Below are positions 33,085 through 41,192 of a stretch of 64,000 bases of DNA, one piece after another (the stretch's first letter is position 1; every line of letters begins with the position of its first letter). The stretch is from Hymenobacter fodinae. GTDB lineage: Bacteria; Bacteroidota; Bacteroidia; Cytophagales; Hymenobacteraceae. A program made the position numbers and the translations under genes. The notes beneath the pieces were generated by a model. That model saw only the letters and a list, made by a program, of their open reading frames with translations, ran no database searches and was not told the origin of the DNA. The DNA is taken from contig NZ_SRLA01000002.1 of NCBI RefSeq assembly GCF_004745825.1, positions 930,001 through 994,000 on the forward strand. The letters are read 5' to 3'.

Positions 33085-35007
33085 TTGCTCCACGCCACCG
33101 ACGACATTCTGCACGTGCTACGCCAAACCTGGGGGCACACCCGGTTTCGGCCGCTGCAGGAAGACATTATCCGGTCGGTGCTGGCGGGACAGGATACGCT
33201 GGCGCTGCTGCCCACGGGTGGCGGCAAGAGTATCTGCTTTCAGGTGCCGGCGCTGGCTAGGCCAGGTCTGTGCCTGGTGGTGTCGCCGCTGATTGCCCTG
33301 ATGAAGGACCAGGTAGAAAACCTGCGTAAGCGCGGCATCAAGGCCGAGGCCGTGTACGCGGGCATGAGTCACCAGGAAATCGACCAGACTCTAGACAACT
33401 GCGTGTACGGGCCGGTGAAGTTCCTGTACGTGTCGCCCGAGCGGTTGCTGACGGATATGTTCCGGGCGCGGGTGGGCAAGATGAAGGTGAGTTTGCTGGC
33501 GGTTGATGAAGCGCACTGCCTTTCGCAGTGGGGCTACGATTTCCGGCCGCCCTACCTGCGCATTCAGGAACTGCGAGAACTTTTGCCCGGCGTGCCTTGC
33601 ATTGCCCTCACGGCCACCGCCACCGAGCAAGTGCGCCAAGATATTGTGGAGAAGTTGCAGTTTGGCGCCTCGCACCGGGTGTTTCAGCAGAGCTTCGCTC
33701 GGCCTAACCTGTCGTACTCTGTGCTGAGCACCGAAGACAAGCTCAAGCGCCTGTTGGAAGTGGTACGGGGAGTAGGGGCTGATAAGACGAGCATTGTGTA
33801 CGCCCGCACCCGCCGTCAAACCGAGGACGCGGCCAACTACCTGCGCCAGCAAGGTGTAGCCGCGGCGCCTTACCACGCCGGCCTGCCCGCTGAGCAGCGC
33901 ACCCGCACCCAGCAAGACTGGATGCAGAACAAAACGCGCTGCATGGTAGCCACCAACGCCTTCGGTATGGGTATCGACAAGCCCGACGTGCGGCTGGTAG
34001 TGCACCTCGATGCTCCCGACAACCTGGAGGCCTATTACCAGGAAGCTGGCCGCGCCGGCCGCGACGAGAAGTATGCCTTTGCTGTGCTGCTACAAGGCCC
34101 CAACGATGCCGATGAGCTACGTCGCCGTACCCAGCAGGCCTACCCGCCCTTGGATACCGTGCGACGCGTGTACCAAGCCCTGGCCAACTTCTCGCGCACG
34201 GCCGTGGGTGGCGGCGAACTGGTGGCGTTTGATTTCGACTTGCAGCAGTTCGCGGAAACCTACCGCATCAAGGCCCTTGATGCGCACAATAGCCTGCGCA
34301 CGCTGGAGCGAGAAGGCTTTGTGCAAGTGAACGAGGCTGTGAACAACCCCGCCCGCGTGCACATCCCCATCGACCACACCGACCTCTACCGCTTCCAGGT
34401 GGCCAACCAGCAGCACGACCAGCTCATCAAGAGTCTGCTGCGCTTTAACGGGGGCGAACTGTTTGCGGGCTTCCAACGAATTTCAGAGAACAGCTTAGCC
34501 CAGCACCTGCGCCTAAGTGTGGTAGATGTGCGCAAGATGCTGGTATTTCTGCACCGCTCAGGCATCATTCAATACCAGCCCAAGCACGACGCTCCACAGG
34601 CCCTGTTCACCACCCCACGCTACGACGCCGACAAGCTCCCGCTGGACCAGAAGCGCCTCAACCAAGCCCGTGAGCTGGCCCGTCACAAAACCGAATCGGT
34701 GATTCAATACGCCGCTGGGGGCAGATGCCGCCAGCAACTGCTGCTGGAGTATTTCGGTGAACTGGATGCGGCTCCCTGCAACGTCTGCGACTTTTGTCTG
34801 GCTAAGAAAAAGGCTAAGCAGGAAGCCCCGGCATCAACTGGCCTACGCGAGCAGCTAGTAGCTCTGGTGAAAGCCAAGCCGCAAACGCCGCGCGAAGTCC
34901 TGACGCATTTTGCACCGGGCCAAGCCACGTCCGTCACTGAGCTACTACGGGAACTAGTGGATGTGGGCGAACTGCGCTACGCCCCGGACGGACGACTTAA
35001 CAGGTAA
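33085..35007 (+). CDS. recQ: ATP-dependent DNA helicase RecQ
   Basis: 640 residues from TTG at 33085; no in-frame ATG precedes the conserved FRPLQEDIIRSVLAGQD. Motif I LLPTGGGKSICFQVPAL, Walker B DEAH in LAVDEAHCLSQWGYDFRP, motif VI QEAGRAGRDEK, and a zinc-binding Cys cluster after the helicase core (CRQQLLLEYFGE ... CNVCDFC). The RQC winged-helix region is present; no HRDC domain follows, and the C-terminal 70 residues form a short separate domain. It unwinds DNA for recombination repair. It follows the SSAP-like gene with its own promoter. Confidence 0.95.
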   Translation: MLHATDDILHVLRQTWGHTRFRPLQEDIIRSVLAGQDTLALLPTGGGKSICFQVPALARPGLCLVVSPLIALMKDQVENLRKRGIKAEAVYAGMSHQEIDQTLDNCVYGPVKFLYVSPERLLTDMFRARVGKMKVSLLAVDEAHCLSQWGYDFRPPYLRIQELRELLPGVPCIALTATATEQVRQDIVEKLQFGASHRVFQQSFARPNLSYSVLSTEDKLKRLLEVVRGVGADKTSIVYARTRRQTEDAANYLRQQGVAAAPYHAGLPAEQRTRTQQDWMQNKTRCMVATNAFGMGIDKPDVRLVVHLDAPDNLEAYYQEAGRAGRDEKYAFAVLLQGPNDADELRRRTQQAYPPLDTVRRVYQALANFSRTAVGGGELVAFDFDLQQFAETYRIKALDAHNSLRTLEREGFVQVNEAVNNPARVHIPIDHTDLYRFQVANQQHDQLIKSLLRFNGGELFAGFQRISENSLAQHLRLSVVDVRKMLVFLHRSGIIQYQPKHDAPQALFTTPRYDADKLPLDQKRLNQARELARHKTESVIQYAAGGRCRQQLLLEYFGELDAAPCNVCDFCLAKKKAKQEAPASTGLREQLVALVKAKPQTPREVLTHFAPGQATSVTELLRELVDVGELRYAPDGRLNR

Positions 35008-35017
35008 CTAGGCTAAT

Positions 35018-35058
35018 ACAGAGAGGCCCATCCGCAAGTTGCAGGTGGGCCTCTCTGT
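35018..35058. terminator. Hairpin after recQ
   Basis: Stem ACAGAGAGGCCCA with its reverse complement (35046-35058) and a 15-base loop, between convergent recQ and the ABM gene. Weak T-run on either side. Confidence 0.7.
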
Positions 35059-35081
35059 AAAGCGCGTTGGTTCTAGATGTA

Positions 35082-35390
35082 TTAGGAAAGTAGCTTGTAG
35101 AGCGTCACTTTGCGCTCCGTGAGCATGGGTACGAGTTGCCCCGCAACCAGTTCCTTATAGTGAGCTGACGCTACGTGCGCATCGAGGGCGGCTTGATTGG
35201 CGTACTGCTCGTAGAATAGAAAATGGGTTGGATCTTTAGGATCTTGATGAGCCACGTAGAGCAGGTTGCCCGGCTCATGTGCACGCACTGCGGCAGCGGC
35301 TTGCAGCATCAAGTGGCGCACCGTCTCGGCTTGCTCGGGGGTGGTACGCCACTCAGCTGCCACGCAAATCACATCGGTTTGATCGGACAT
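35082..35390 (-). CDS. ABM-family (antibiotic biosynthesis monooxygenase-like) protein
   Basis: 102 residues. Ferredoxin-like alpha/beta barrel pattern: DVICVAAEWRTTPEQAETV, LLYVAHQDPKDPTHFLFYEQ, LDAHVASAHYKEL. The His residues after AH are usual in this family. ABM proteins include quinol monooxygenases such as YgiN and heme-degrading relatives. Start ATG at 35390; it lies 50 bp after the start of the CurA-like gene's 3' end and is co-directional with it. Confidence 0.9.
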   Translation of the reverse strand: MSDQTDVICVAAEWRTTPEQAETVRHLMLQAAAAVRAHEPGNLLYVAHQDPKDPTHFLFYEQYANQAALDAHVASAHYKELVAGQLVPMLTERKVTLYKLLS

Positions 35391-35440
35391 TGAAAGAAAA
35401 AGGAATGTTTATGGGTGTCGGATTCAGCTTTTTGGCATAG

Positions 35441-36436
35441 CTAGGCCACTTTCACAATAGCCTTGCCGGTGTTTTCGCCTTTGAACAGGCCTAGGAAAGC
35501 AGCCGGAATCTGGTCGAAGCCCTCCGTAATGGTTTCCTCGAACTGCAACTTGCCCTGGTTGTACCACTCGGTGAGCTGCTTCACACCCTCGGGCCACTGG
35601 GGAAGGTAGTCGCTCACGATGAAGCCTTGCAGCTTGGAGCTGGTGGTGAGCAGTTTGCCTTCGGGGCGCGGACCCACGGGCGCTTCAGTAGCGTTGTAGT
35701 TGGCAATCTGACCGCAGAGGGCTATGCGGGCGTGTTTGTTGAGCAGGTCGTACACTGCATCGGTAATGGCACCGCCCACGTTGTCGAAGTAACAGTCTAC
35801 GCCGTTGGGTGCGGCCGCCGCCAGAGCCTCCGCAATATTGGCGGTTTTGTAGTTAATGGCTTCGTCAAAGCCGAGCTGCTGGAGGTAGGCCACCTTCTCA
35901 TCGGAGCCGGCTGTGCCAATCACGCGGCATCCTTTGATTTTGGCCAGCTGGCCTACCACCATGCCTACTGCCCCGGCTGCGCCCGATACTACCACAGTTT
36001 CGCCGGCCTTGGGCTGGCAGATATCCAGCAGCCCAAAATAAGCCGTGAGGCCCGGCATCCCCAACAGGCCTAGGAAATAGCTGATGGGTGCTTGGTCCGT
36101 CGGAATCTGCTGCAAGCCGCGCCCATCCGAGAGTGAGTATTGTTGCCAGGGCAGGTTGCCCACTACCACACTTCCTGCTGGCAGCTTATCAAGCCGGCTC
36201 TCAATCACTTCGGCTACCACGCCGCCAGCAATGGGTTGGCCCACCTCATACGGCGGCACGTACGATTTGCCAGCATTCATGCGGCCCCGCATGTAAGGAT
36301 CAACCGAGACATAAAGAGCCTTCAGCAGTACTTGGCCTTCGCCGGGACTAGGAACCTCGCTGGTTTCAAATTTGAATTGCGCGGCAGTAGGCTCACCGGT
36401 TGGGCGGCTGGCAAGCAGAATAGTTTGGTTTTGCAT
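35441..36436 (-). CDS. NADP-dependent oxidoreductase, CurA/2-alkenal reductase type (MDR)
   Basis: 331 residues from ATG at 36436 (an upstream ATG at 36454 adds six residues). MDR fold: substrate domain (VSVDPYMRGRMNAGKSY), Rossmann motif VVVSGAAGAVGMVVGQLAKI, DCYFDNVGGAITDAVYDLL, and a C-terminal FKGENTGKAIVKVA. No zinc-binding Cys. Family members reduce the C=C of enals and enones with NADPH. It is followed by the ABM gene, and upstream by ohr; a redox-stress setting is plausible. Confidence 0.93.
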   Translation of the reverse strand: MQNQTILLASRPTGEPTAAQFKFETSEVPSPGEGQVLLKALYVSVDPYMRGRMNAGKSYVPPYEVGQPIAGGVVAEVIESRLDKLPAGSVVVGNLPWQQYSLSDGRGLQQIPTDQAPISYFLGLLGMPGLTAYFGLLDICQPKAGETVVVSGAAGAVGMVVGQLAKIKGCRVIGTAGSDEKVAYLQQLGFDEAINYKTANIAEALAAAAPNGVDCYFDNVGGAITDAVYDLLNKHARIALCGQIANYNATEAPVGPRPEGKLLTTSSKLQGFIVSDYLPQWPEGVKQLTEWYNQGKLQFEETITEGFDQIPAAFLGLFKGENTGKAIVKVA

Positions 36437-36472
36437 AGCAGAATGCATGAGCAAAGCAGGAAGGAAAAAAAT

Positions 36473-36574
36473 AAAGCTGTCGTCGGGAGCTAAGCAGGCC
36501 CTCTGCTAAAAGAACGGGCGCTAGGCCAGTTCGTTTTTTGCAGGGTCTGCGAAGCAGCTCCCGACGACAGCTTT
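36473..36574. repeat. 19-bp perfect inverted repeat between curA-like and ohr genes
   Basis: AAAGCTGTCGTCGGGAGCT (36473-36491) with exact reverse complement at 36556-36574, and 64 bases between. Inside the loop AAGCAG and CTGC pair partly, extending the stem. It lies downstream of the ohr stop codon. Confidence 0.75.
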
Positions 36575-36592
36575 CAGGGTAAGCCAATAGGC

Positions 36593-37033
36593 CTAGGCGG
36601 CGTTGGTAGTGGTGTTGAGGGTCACCTCAATATTGCCTTTGGTCGCGCGCGAGTAGGGACAGATGCCGTGGGCGGCTTCTACCAACTGCTCGGCCTGAGC
36701 CTGCTCTAGGCCAGGGATGTTCACGTGCAAATCAGCCGATATGCCGTAGCCACCATCCTCAGCCTTCCCAAAACCGATGAAAGCTTCCACCGTTACGCCT
36801 TCCAGCTTCACACTAGCCTGACGGGCAGCTACTCCCAGCGCCCCCTCAAAACAGGCGGCATAGCCAGCGGCAAACAACTGCTCAGGGTTGGTAGCACCCG
36901 CTTTGCCAGGGCCACCCATTTCCTTAGGCGTGCTCAAATCAATGTCCAGCACGTTGTTGTTGGTCGTAACATGACCGTCGCGGCCACCTTTGGCTTTGGC
37001 TTGCGCAGTGAAGAATTTTTCTACGAGTTTCAT
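36593..37033 (-). CDS. ohr: Organic hydroperoxide resistance protein Ohr
   Basis: 146 residues. Ohr hallmark: GATNPEQLFAAGYAACFEGA (first Cys) and AAHGICPYSRATKGNIEVTL (second Cys). These redox Cys reduce organic hydroperoxides with lipoyl-dependent recycling in known relatives. It is 32 bp downstream of the MarR-type regulator gene on the same strand, so the pair is a classic ohrR-ohr unit. Confidence 0.95.
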   Translation of the reverse strand: MKLVEKFFTAQAKAKGGRDGHVTTNNNVLDIDLSTPKEMGGPGKAGATNPEQLFAAGYAACFEGALGVAARQASVKLEGVTVEAFIGFGKAEDGGYGISADLHVNIPGLEQAQAEQLVEAAHGICPYSRATKGNIEVTLNTTTNAA

Positions 37034-37065
37034 CGAAGAGAAGTGAAAAGTGAAAGAACACTGGC

Positions 37066-37518
37066 CTAGGCCAGTTGAATAAGTAAGGCGTTGAGTTGGA
37101 GCCGCAGAGCCTCAAAATCGGCTTGGGGCATGTTGAGCTTGGCAATGATTTCCTCCGGAATCTGGCAGGCGCGGGCCTGCAGCTGCTGGCCCGCCGGCAG
37201 CAACCCGATTATTACCGAGCGCTCATCACGCGGGTCGCGGCGCCGACTGATCCATTGCTTTTGCTCCAAGCGTTTCAGCAGGGGAGTAAGCGTGCCCGAA
37301 TCGAGGAAAAGCTTTTCGCCCAGCTCCTTTACCGTGAGTTCTTGATGCTCCCACAGAAGTAAAAACACGAGGTACTGCGGATAGGTGAGGTCTAGCTCCA
37401 GCAATAGGGGCTGGTAGGCTTTCGTAATCATCCGCGAGAGAGCATACAACGGAAAGCACAGCTGGTTTTCCAGTTGAAAAAGCGGGTTACTTGCGTTTGA
37501 AGAAGGGTCGTTGCTCAT
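37066..37518 (-). CDS. ohrR: MarR-family peroxide-sensing repressor OhrR
   Basis: 150 residues. N-terminal Cys in FQLENQLCFPLYALSRMI is in the position of the OhrR redox Cys (family knowledge: L-x-x-Q-L-C-F). The winged helix includes LTVKELGEKLFLDSGTLTPL, LLKRLEQKQWISRRRDPRDE. It represses ohr until the Cys is oxidised. Starts ATG 37518; a candidate operator lies directly upstream (37577-37594). Binding site and autoregulation are inferred. Confidence 0.93.
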   Translation of the reverse strand: MSNDPSSNASNPLFQLENQLCFPLYALSRMITKAYQPLLLELDLTYPQYLVFLLLWEHQELTVKELGEKLFLDSGTLTPLLKRLEQKQWISRRRDPRDERSVIIGLLPAGQQLQARACQIPEEIIAKLNMPQADFEALRLQLNALLIQLA

Positions 37519-37576
37519 GCTCGTCTGGCAAATAAACAGAGAAAGATTGTGTAATGTTTAATTGTGTGCAATCAAA

Positions 37577-37594
37577 TTGACTTGTACTTGTCAA
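37577..37594. promoter_or_regulatory. Candidate OhrR operator
   Basis: TTGACTTGTACTTGTCAA is nearly palindromic (outer TTGAC/GTCAA plus central GTAC). It lies about 60 bp upstream of the ohrR start, next to an AT-rich AATTG segment. MarR-type repressors bind such inverted repeats. Confidence 0.45.
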
Positions 37595-37697
37595 GTAACT
37601 GGTAAACAGATAGAAAATTCGCGGATATAGCTAGGGGTGATTAAGATTGAGTGCTGCAGTTGGGGAAGGAACTATTCTTATGTGGGCCTATAAAAAT

Positions 37698-37720
37698 GAA
37701 GCCCCGCTAGGCGAGGCTTC
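37698..37720 (-). terminator. Terminator of the rhodanese gene
   Basis: Minus strand: GAAGCCTCGC-CTA-GCGGGGCTTC with a short bulge, followed by ATTTTTATAGG. It lies 27 bp beyond the gene's stop. Confidence 0.75.
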
Positions 37721-37747
37721 GTTATCAAAATACAGGGTGCTGTACAC

Positions 37748-38047
37748 TTACCCTTGCTGGTAGGCCTGGATGCCACCAATCAGGTTACGTACTTTCTGGA
37801 ATCCTTGCTGGGAGAGGTAGGCTTTTGCCGAAGCTGAACGTCCTCCGCCCTTGCAGTGTACTACCACTTCCTGCTCTTTCAACTCCTCCAACTCATCTAG
37901 TTTCTGCGGGAGCGTGCCCAGCGGAATGTTCTGGCTGCCTTCAATGCGAGACTCTTCATTTTCCCAGGTTTCGCGCACGTCAATGATAACTGGGGCGGTA
38001 CCGTTGGCCTGGCGTTCTTTTAGCTCAGTAGAGGTAATGTCGTTCAT
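37748..38047 (-). CDS. Rhodanese-domain protein
   Basis: 99 residues from ATG at 38047. Single-domain rhodanese: VIIDVRETWENEESRIEGSQ, NIPLGTLPQKL, and the active-site loop VVVHCKGGGRSASAKAYL with the catalytic Cys. It transfers sulfane sulfur, or is one of the small GlpE-like proteins. Start choice: the upstream frame to 38074 adds nine residues that do not fit the fold. It has its own terminator. Confidence 0.93.
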   Translation of the reverse strand: MNDITSTELKERQANGTAPVIIDVRETWENEESRIEGSQNIPLGTLPQKLDELEELKEQEVVVHCKGGGRSASAKAYLSQQGFQKVRNLIGGIQAYQQG

Positions 38048-38150
38048 GAATGAGTGGAGATTGGGTGAATCCAAGTGTAAACCTAGTCATTCGCGGCCAT
38101 TCTGCGCCGCAAACGTCAGGCGTGGTTGGTGGCAAACCTTGGGCCAATTT

Positions 38151-40019
38151 CTAGTTCTCGCGCACAAGGCGTTTCGTAACCACGAGACCATTGGCCAGCG
38201 TGAGCCGCACAACATACACTCCGGGCAAGAGCTGCTGCAGAGAAAGTTGGGCTTGCCCAGCTTGTGCGGCTGGTTGCTCCCACACCGTGCGGCCCAGAGC
38301 GTCGAGCACAGTAGCGCGGGTGTAACGGCCTTCCACTCGTACCAGGCCGTCGGTGGTTGGGTTAGGGAAAATGCTATAGCTGGCGGCCACGTTGGCCGGA
38401 GCTGCTGCCGTAATAGGGCTGGCACCCATCATAGGGCGGAGCATTAGGGCCCCGTTTGGGCTTTTAGTGGTGGCCAGCGAGATACTTTCCCAGGCGTTCA
38501 ACAAGCTGATGAAGAAGTAGTTTGCCGGTGGGGCGTTGTTTAGATCTACTCCTACCTCCACAAATTGCGAGCTAGAGGCTTGGCCGTAACCGGCATAAAA
38601 GCGGCCCGATACTGCTACCGGAGCGTCGAAGGGAACTTCTACGTAGGCCTGTCCGGCTGGTAGCGAGGCCGGAATCAGAAAGCTTTTAGTCGCTTTGGGA
38701 GTAGCAGCGGGTTGATTGTTACTGTCTTCCCATATGGCCACGGTTACCGTCCGACCTAACGCAGTAGCCATGGGGTAAAGTCGAATTGACCGCACCACAT
38801 CGGGCGTATTCAGGTCGTAGCGAGTAGCGTAAAAGGTGACCGGCCCTGTACTAGCAATTGGCAGACTGAGCGTGGCCTCGGCGCTGCCATCATCGTAGGC
38901 GTAATAGTCAAACAGCTCCGTTACGCGCGAAATGGTATCGTTCGGTAGGGTGAGCGGGTTGGTTTCGTTGGAAAGCAGCGTAATGCGCTGGCGCAGCAAC
39001 TTAGGCGCAGCTGATACGGGTACCGGGGCCGCCTGCAGGCTACCGGTAATTGGTTGCTGCTGGCCACCACGGCCCGCATCGAGGGAGCGGTTGCCGGTGA
39101 GAAATTGCGTGGTAGGGCCACTGGGCAGCACTTCTAAGGTTCCGGTCCAGCTAATGGGCGTGGGAGCGGGGCCGGGGTCCAGGTTGTTCATGGTGGTGCG
39201 GGTGCGGGTGGTTAGCTCCTGCGCCGGATTCACATTAAACTGCGTCACGGGCATGGCAGTGTACCGCCGTAGGGCGCTGGGCAAGGGCTGGCTCAGGGCA
39301 ATATCGCGGAAGCTGGAGTCGGCGGCGGTCCGGTTGCGGTCGAGGCGTACGTAGTCGATGCTCCATGCGTCGCGGTTATTGTATTGGTACCCAAATACCC
39401 GGACGCGAAATTGAAACTCCTTGTGCAAGTAGCTGGCCTGATTGATGGGTACCGCCCGAAACCGAAAGTTGGTGGTGTCGCCGCTACTCCTAACCTGACT
39501 TACTTCGCGCCAGTTGCCGGCGTCATCCAAGAAGTCAACATACAGCCCAGTGGGCCGGGCGCTGGTAGCCGCCACGGGCGGACCCACTAGTGTGCCTGCC
39601 TGCCAAAAAAAGCTCAAAAATACATTGTCAGTAGCGCTCAGGCCACTCAGGTCGATTGGCTGCGAGGTCAAGGAATCGGTATAGCCTACCGATGAGACGC
39701 CCCCGTAGGATCTACCATCAGCCCTGAACCCATCAAACGTAGCAACGCCCTTGGAGGGCGGGCGGCGGGCAAACCGGTTGTTGATGAGGGTGCCGCCAGT
39801 GGTTAGCCAGCGCTGCTCATTAGGCCGACCTTCTGCTTGCCCGGCAAAATCATCGAAAAATGGCAATGCCAGCGCTTGCACGCGCCGGACCGAAACGGAA
39901 GCCGGCGGCTGAGCTGGCCCCGAGGATAAGGGCTGCACCGTTTGAGCGTGGCTGACTATTGGCCACAGGCCCAGCAGAGCGGAGGTTAAGAAAAATAAAG
40001 ACCGTAGAGGACGAAGCAT
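38151..40019 (-). CDS. Secreted T9SS cargo protein with type A sorting domain
   Basis: About 622 residues from ATG at 40019, which starts a signal peptide (LRSLFFLTSALLGLWPIV). Middle part not recognised; it begins FFDDFAGQAEGRPNEQRWL, a common motif of Bacteroidota secreted proteins. The C-terminus is a T9SS type A sorting domain: YSIFPNPTTDGLVRVEG, ATVLDALGRTVWEQ, LLPGVYVVRLTLANGLVVTK. The protein is expected at the cell surface or released. Length is typical; binding or enzymatic role is unknown. Confidence 0.92.
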   Translation of the reverse strand: MLRPLRSLFFLTSALLGLWPIVSHAQTVQPLSSGPAQPPASVSVRRVQALALPFFDDFAGQAEGRPNEQRWLTTGGTLINNRFARRPPSKGVATFDGFRADGRSYGGVSSVGYTDSLTSQPIDLSGLSATDNVFLSFFWQAGTLVGPPVAATSARPTGLYVDFLDDAGNWREVSQVRSSGDTTNFRFRAVPINQASYLHKEFQFRVRVFGYQYNNRDAWSIDYVRLDRNRTAADSSFRDIALSQPLPSALRRYTAMPVTQFNVNPAQELTTRTRTTMNNLDPGPAPTPISWTGTLEVLPSGPTTQFLTGNRSLDAGRGGQQQPITGSLQAAPVPVSAAPKLLRQRITLLSNETNPLTLPNDTISRVTELFDYYAYDDGSAEATLSLPIASTGPVTFYATRYDLNTPDVVRSIRLYPMATALGRTVTVAIWEDSNNQPAATPKATKSFLIPASLPAGQAYVEVPFDAPVAVSGRFYAGYGQASSSQFVEVGVDLNNAPPANYFFISLLNAWESISLATTKSPNGALMLRPMMGASPITAAAPANVAASYSIFPNPTTDGLVRVEGRYTRATVLDALGRTVWEQPAAQAGQAQLSLQQLLPGVYVVRLTLANGLVVTKRLVREN

Positions 40020-40189
40020 ACGAAATAATTGCAAAGAGAGAATACCGGGCAGCAAAGTTCGGCAAGACGTAGCAGCTCCCACCGCTACCCATACGAAAAT
40101 GAAAAAAGGTCCGCTGTTACTACAACGAACCTTCTTCCGGTTTCTTTTACGAAGGTGGCCTAGAGAGCCTAGTCTGCTAGGCCAGTGGG

Positions 40190-40969
40190 TTATTGCACAT
40201 CGCGCACTGGCTCGCGGCCCGCAATCCAGAGGTCTACCAGTTGGCCCATCCGGATGGTAGTGCCGGGCACAGGGCGTTGCTTCACCACCGTACCTTCCAC
40301 TTCGCCCTCGGCGGGCGCTTGGTAGAACCGCTCACCCACTTGCAGGCCTTGGCCAGCAAGCAGCGTTACGGCCTCATCGGCGGGCATATTAACCAGCTCA
40401 GGTACTGGAAACTCCTGGTTGCCTAGGCCGTCGCCTACTTCCAAATCAACCTTGGTGTTCTTGGCAATGGGGGCACCGGGAGCAATTTCTTTTCCGTTCA
40501 CAAATTGCTTCAGCACCGCGTTCTGCTGAATGTTAGGCACCAGCTTGATCTGCCCAATCACTAAGTCGTAGCTCTTCAGAATCATCTGGGCGTTCTTCAG
40601 CGAGCCATCCGTGAGCTTGGGCATCTTGATTACCGGCGGATTTTTCATGGCCACCGTAATGTAGAGCTTGCGGCCCTCCTTTACCTTCTCGCCCGGCTTA
40701 GGCTCCTGGTTGAGCACTGTGCCGGGCTTGATTTCCGGGCGGTAGGTGCTGTCATCCACGAAAAAGGCCAAGTCCCGCTCGTCGAGGTAATCTTCTAGGT
40801 CAGCTTGTTGCATCCCCGTAATCTTGGGTACCTCAATCACCTCTCCGTGGTTGGTAGTCAGGGGCAGATACACGTAGAAGAAGCCGAAAATGAGCATCCC
40901 GGCCGCTACCAAAATCACCAGCAGGTGCTTTAGAACGTCGGCAGGTGTATCGGATTTAAAAAAGGACAT
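40190..40969 (-). CDS. Membrane-anchored protein with three PASTA domains
   Basis: 259 residues. N-terminal cytosolic stretch, a membrane helix (ILVAAGMLIFGFFYVYLPL), then three PASTA repeats of about 65-70 residues: EVPKITGMQQADLEDYL, KMPKLTDGSLKNAQMIL, PVPELVNMPADEAVTLL. PASTA domains bind peptidoglycan or beta-lactam-like ligands in other bacteria. It sits upstream of a D-Ala-D-Ala ligase gene on the same strand (about 220 bp), which fits a cell-wall role. Confidence 0.92.
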   Translation of the reverse strand: MSFFKSDTPADVLKHLLVILVAAGMLIFGFFYVYLPLTTNHGEVIEVPKITGMQQADLEDYLDERDLAFFVDDSTYRPEIKPGTVLNQEPKPGEKVKEGRKLYITVAMKNPPVIKMPKLTDGSLKNAQMILKSYDLVIGQIKLVPNIQQNAVLKQFVNGKEIAPGAPIAKNTKVDLEVGDGLGNQEFPVPELVNMPADEAVTLLAGQGLQVGERFYQAPAEGEVEGTVVKQRPVPGTTIRMGQLVDLWIAGREPVRDVQ

Positions 40970-41069
40970 TCTTATGGGAGGAGCTAGAAGTTAGAAGTCA
41001 GGAGCAAGAAGCTCACGGGCAAAACTAGGAATTAGAAAACTAGCGTGGTAAGAGAAGCATACTAGGATA

Positions 41070-41174
41070 AGAACGTCATTCCGAGTGCAGTCGAGGAATC
41101 TCGCGTGCTGACATTGTGGTAGTAATCAGACATCAGCAAGCAAGATTCCTCAACTGCGCTCGGAATGACGTTCT
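41070..41174. repeat. REP-like inverted repeat (GTCATTCCGAG type)
   Basis: Arm 41070-41101 (AGAACGTCATTCCGAG...) and arm 41143-41174 are inverted with 30 of 32 matches. The two differences leave G-U pairs in RNA. It lies between the PASTA gene start and the ligase gene stop. Repeats of this type are dispersed in Hymenobacter-like genomes (general knowledge). Confidence 0.9.
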
Positions 41175-41192
41175 ATTTCATGCTCATATTCA

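Noticed and set aside
33391..34005. Minus-strand ORF inside recQ
   Set aside because: Shadow of the conserved helicase frame.
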